Assembly (NCBI GenBank): GCA_016713925.1
Contig: JADJOH010000002.1
Span: forward strand, 620,001 to 684,000
DNA length: 64,000 nucleotides
Direction of reading: 5' to 3'
Source of the DNA: Bacteroidota bacterium
GTDB taxonomy: Bacteria; Bacteroidota; Bacteroidia; AKYH767-A; OLB10
The position numbers and the translations under genes are program-made. Below, in pieces: positions 63,106-64,000 of this stretch. The notes beneath the pieces are model-generated. The model was given only the letters and a program-made list of their open reading frames with translations, had not been told where the DNA came from and ran no database searches. Position 1 is the stretch's first letter. Each line of letters opens with the position of its first letter.

Positions 63106-63481
63106 AATCTATAATTTTCTTAAGTAACTGCAAAGTAATGAAATTACCGCATTGCCGGCATTGCTGTTGGTCGAGGAAAAAAAGGTGTTTGTCTAAAAAT
63201 GGTTGGTTTAATGGTGAATATTGGGGGAATAGGACTTTTCTTCTCAAATAACATTAATTTGAAGATTTGAAAATTTTATGATTTGAAGATGTGATGTTTA
63301 GATGTTAAAATGATGTTTGGTTACGAGTATTGGATCCTATGCGTAAGCAATGCCTATCGAAGGAAGTGATCTCGAAATTTCCTATGGGTTTATGAGATAA
63401 AGATTGATCTATAAAGCTTGGAACTGTGTGGAGTACAGTGCGGCTACCGATCACCTGATTTCGATCGAACGCGATATAGAA
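63106..63481. other. 376-bp spacer between the peptidase and nupC
   Basis: No gene found. Contains low-complexity GATTTGAAGATTTGA-like sequence (about 63255-63315). Nothing else supportable. Confidence 0.5.
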
Positions 63482-64000
63482 TCAGATAATAATACCTGCA
63501 ATAGTAGCGCTGAGATAGGAGGCGAGGGTGCCGCAGAAGAGGGCTTTCAGTCCGAGGCGGGCGAGGTCACCACGTCGGCCGGGTGCTAATTCACCGATGC
63601 CACCGATTTGCATACCTACGCTGGAAAAATTGGCAAAGCCGCAAATGGCAATGGAGACAATGAGCAAACCTTTTTCGGTGAGTATTGGTACAGATTTATT
63701 GGCCAGATTCTGGAAAGCGACGAATTCATTGATGGTGAGCTTTTGTCCGAGAAGAGTGGCTACATTGTTGACATCGGTAGCAGGAACTCCCATCGCCCAG
63801 GCCATCGGGTAAAACAATTTCCCGAAGATCCAGTTGAGGGTGAGGTCAAAATCCGGATTAAAAATATGGGCTATTCGTACCAAGGACCAATCGACCAATG
63901 CAATCAATGCAATAAAACCGATCAGCATCGCGATCACATTCATGGCGATCTTAAATCCATCTCCCGCTCCGTGTGAAATGGCATCCACCACATTGATATA
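63482..64000 (-). CDS. nupC: NupC-family concentrative nucleoside transporter (partial, N-terminus beyond right edge)
   Basis: 173 residues visible, frame open through base 64000. The C-terminal part of the CNT family is clear: VVDAISHGAGDGFKIAMNVI, FGKLFYPMAWAMGVPATDV, LLGQKLTINEFVAFQNL (nucleoside-binding helix), GLLIVSIAICGFANFSSVGM and IGGIGELAPGRRGDLARLGL. CNT proteins import nucleosides with a proton or sodium ion. The C-terminus ends shortly after the last helix (GTLASYLSATIAGIII). The visible part is intact. Confidence 0.92.
   Translation of the reverse strand, partial: YINVVDAISHGAGDGFKIAMNVIAMLIGFIALIALVDWSLVRIAHIFNPDFDLTLNWIFGKLFYPMAWAMGVPATDVNNVATLLGQKLTINEFVAFQNLANKSVPILTEKGLLIVSIAICGFANFSSVGMQIGGIGELAPGRRGDLARLGLKALFCGTLASYLSATIAGIII

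Noticed and set aside
1..64000. tRNA, rRNA, tmRNA or SRP RNA genes
   Set aside because: No cloverleaf with the GTTCRANNC T-loop and no conserved rRNA, tmRNA or SRP core was noticed on reading; a covariance-model scan (tRNAscan-SE, Infernal) would settle this.

Overview
The window is a stretch of chromosome from a member of the Bacteroidota. Several signs agree. SecA is about 1,100 aa with a zinc-binding tail. Four large secreted proteins end in type IX secretion (T9SS) sorting tails. There is a complete alternative complex III operon (actABCDEF) followed by cytochrome oxidase subunits. Several genes are preceded by the Bacteroidota -7 element TAnnTTTG. I cannot name a genus; the mix of ACIII, kynurenine pathway, T9SS and a bacterial deoxyhypusine synthase-like protein fits an aerobic, non-Bacteroidales lineage. 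No rRNA, tRNA, CRISPR array, transposase, integrase or phage gene was seen.

Layout. Positions 1-4661 (minus) hold a two-component pair: an NtrC-type sigma54 activator and a histidine kinase with seven PAS domains that runs off the left edge. Then come an MFS exporter, a small conserved gene, secA and a SugE/Gdx-type small multidrug exporter. Positions 11,800-15,209 are an accessory island: three orphan RHS-core 'tip' fragments in the same direction, two carrying different C-terminal tails, each followed by a small gene that could be its immunity partner. Next are a secreted Asp-box propeller protein, a broken ORF6N gene surrounded by perfect palindromes, a YifB/ComM-type AAA ATPase and a 1,419-aa secreted GEVED protein. 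Positions 26,799-32,619 (plus) are housekeeping: pabB, tilS, a small membrane protein, a deoxyhypusine synthase-like gene, a 23S-IVP-like four-helix-bundle gene set between heptamer arrays, and a dolichol-phosphate-mannose-synthase-like glycosyltransferase.

Positions 32,996-40,845 hold a GDP-mannose pyrophosphorylase, an aminotransferase with a frameshift, an Hpt-like membrane protein, a lipoprotein with a frameshift, and kmo/kynU of the kynurenine route. Positions 40,965-52,189 (minus) are one respiratory operon: ACIII takes electrons from menaquinol and passes them through cytochrome c domains to the oxidase. Positions 52,607-64,000 hold a SPOR-like protein, two T9SS cargo proteins (one with four DUF4397 double repeats), a photolyase-related protein lacking the usual Fe-S cysteines, a beta-carbonic anhydrase, an S46 dipeptidyl-peptidase and the end of a NupC nucleoside transporter.

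The most unusual material lies between and at the ends of genes: (i) ORF6N-associated palindromes whose arms differ by paired compensatory changes, one inside coding sequence and one free-standing; (ii) the orphan RHS cassette array with a single in-frame TGA; (iii) degenerate heptamer arrays, one of which switches strand, around the four-helix-bundle gene and a neighbouring spacer; (iv) a perfect 29-bp inverted repeat made from the last codons of a gene; (v) a duplicated convergent gene junction in which both relic gene ends keep their protein sequence. Two further frameshifts sit in 4-base homopolymers and may be assembly errors.
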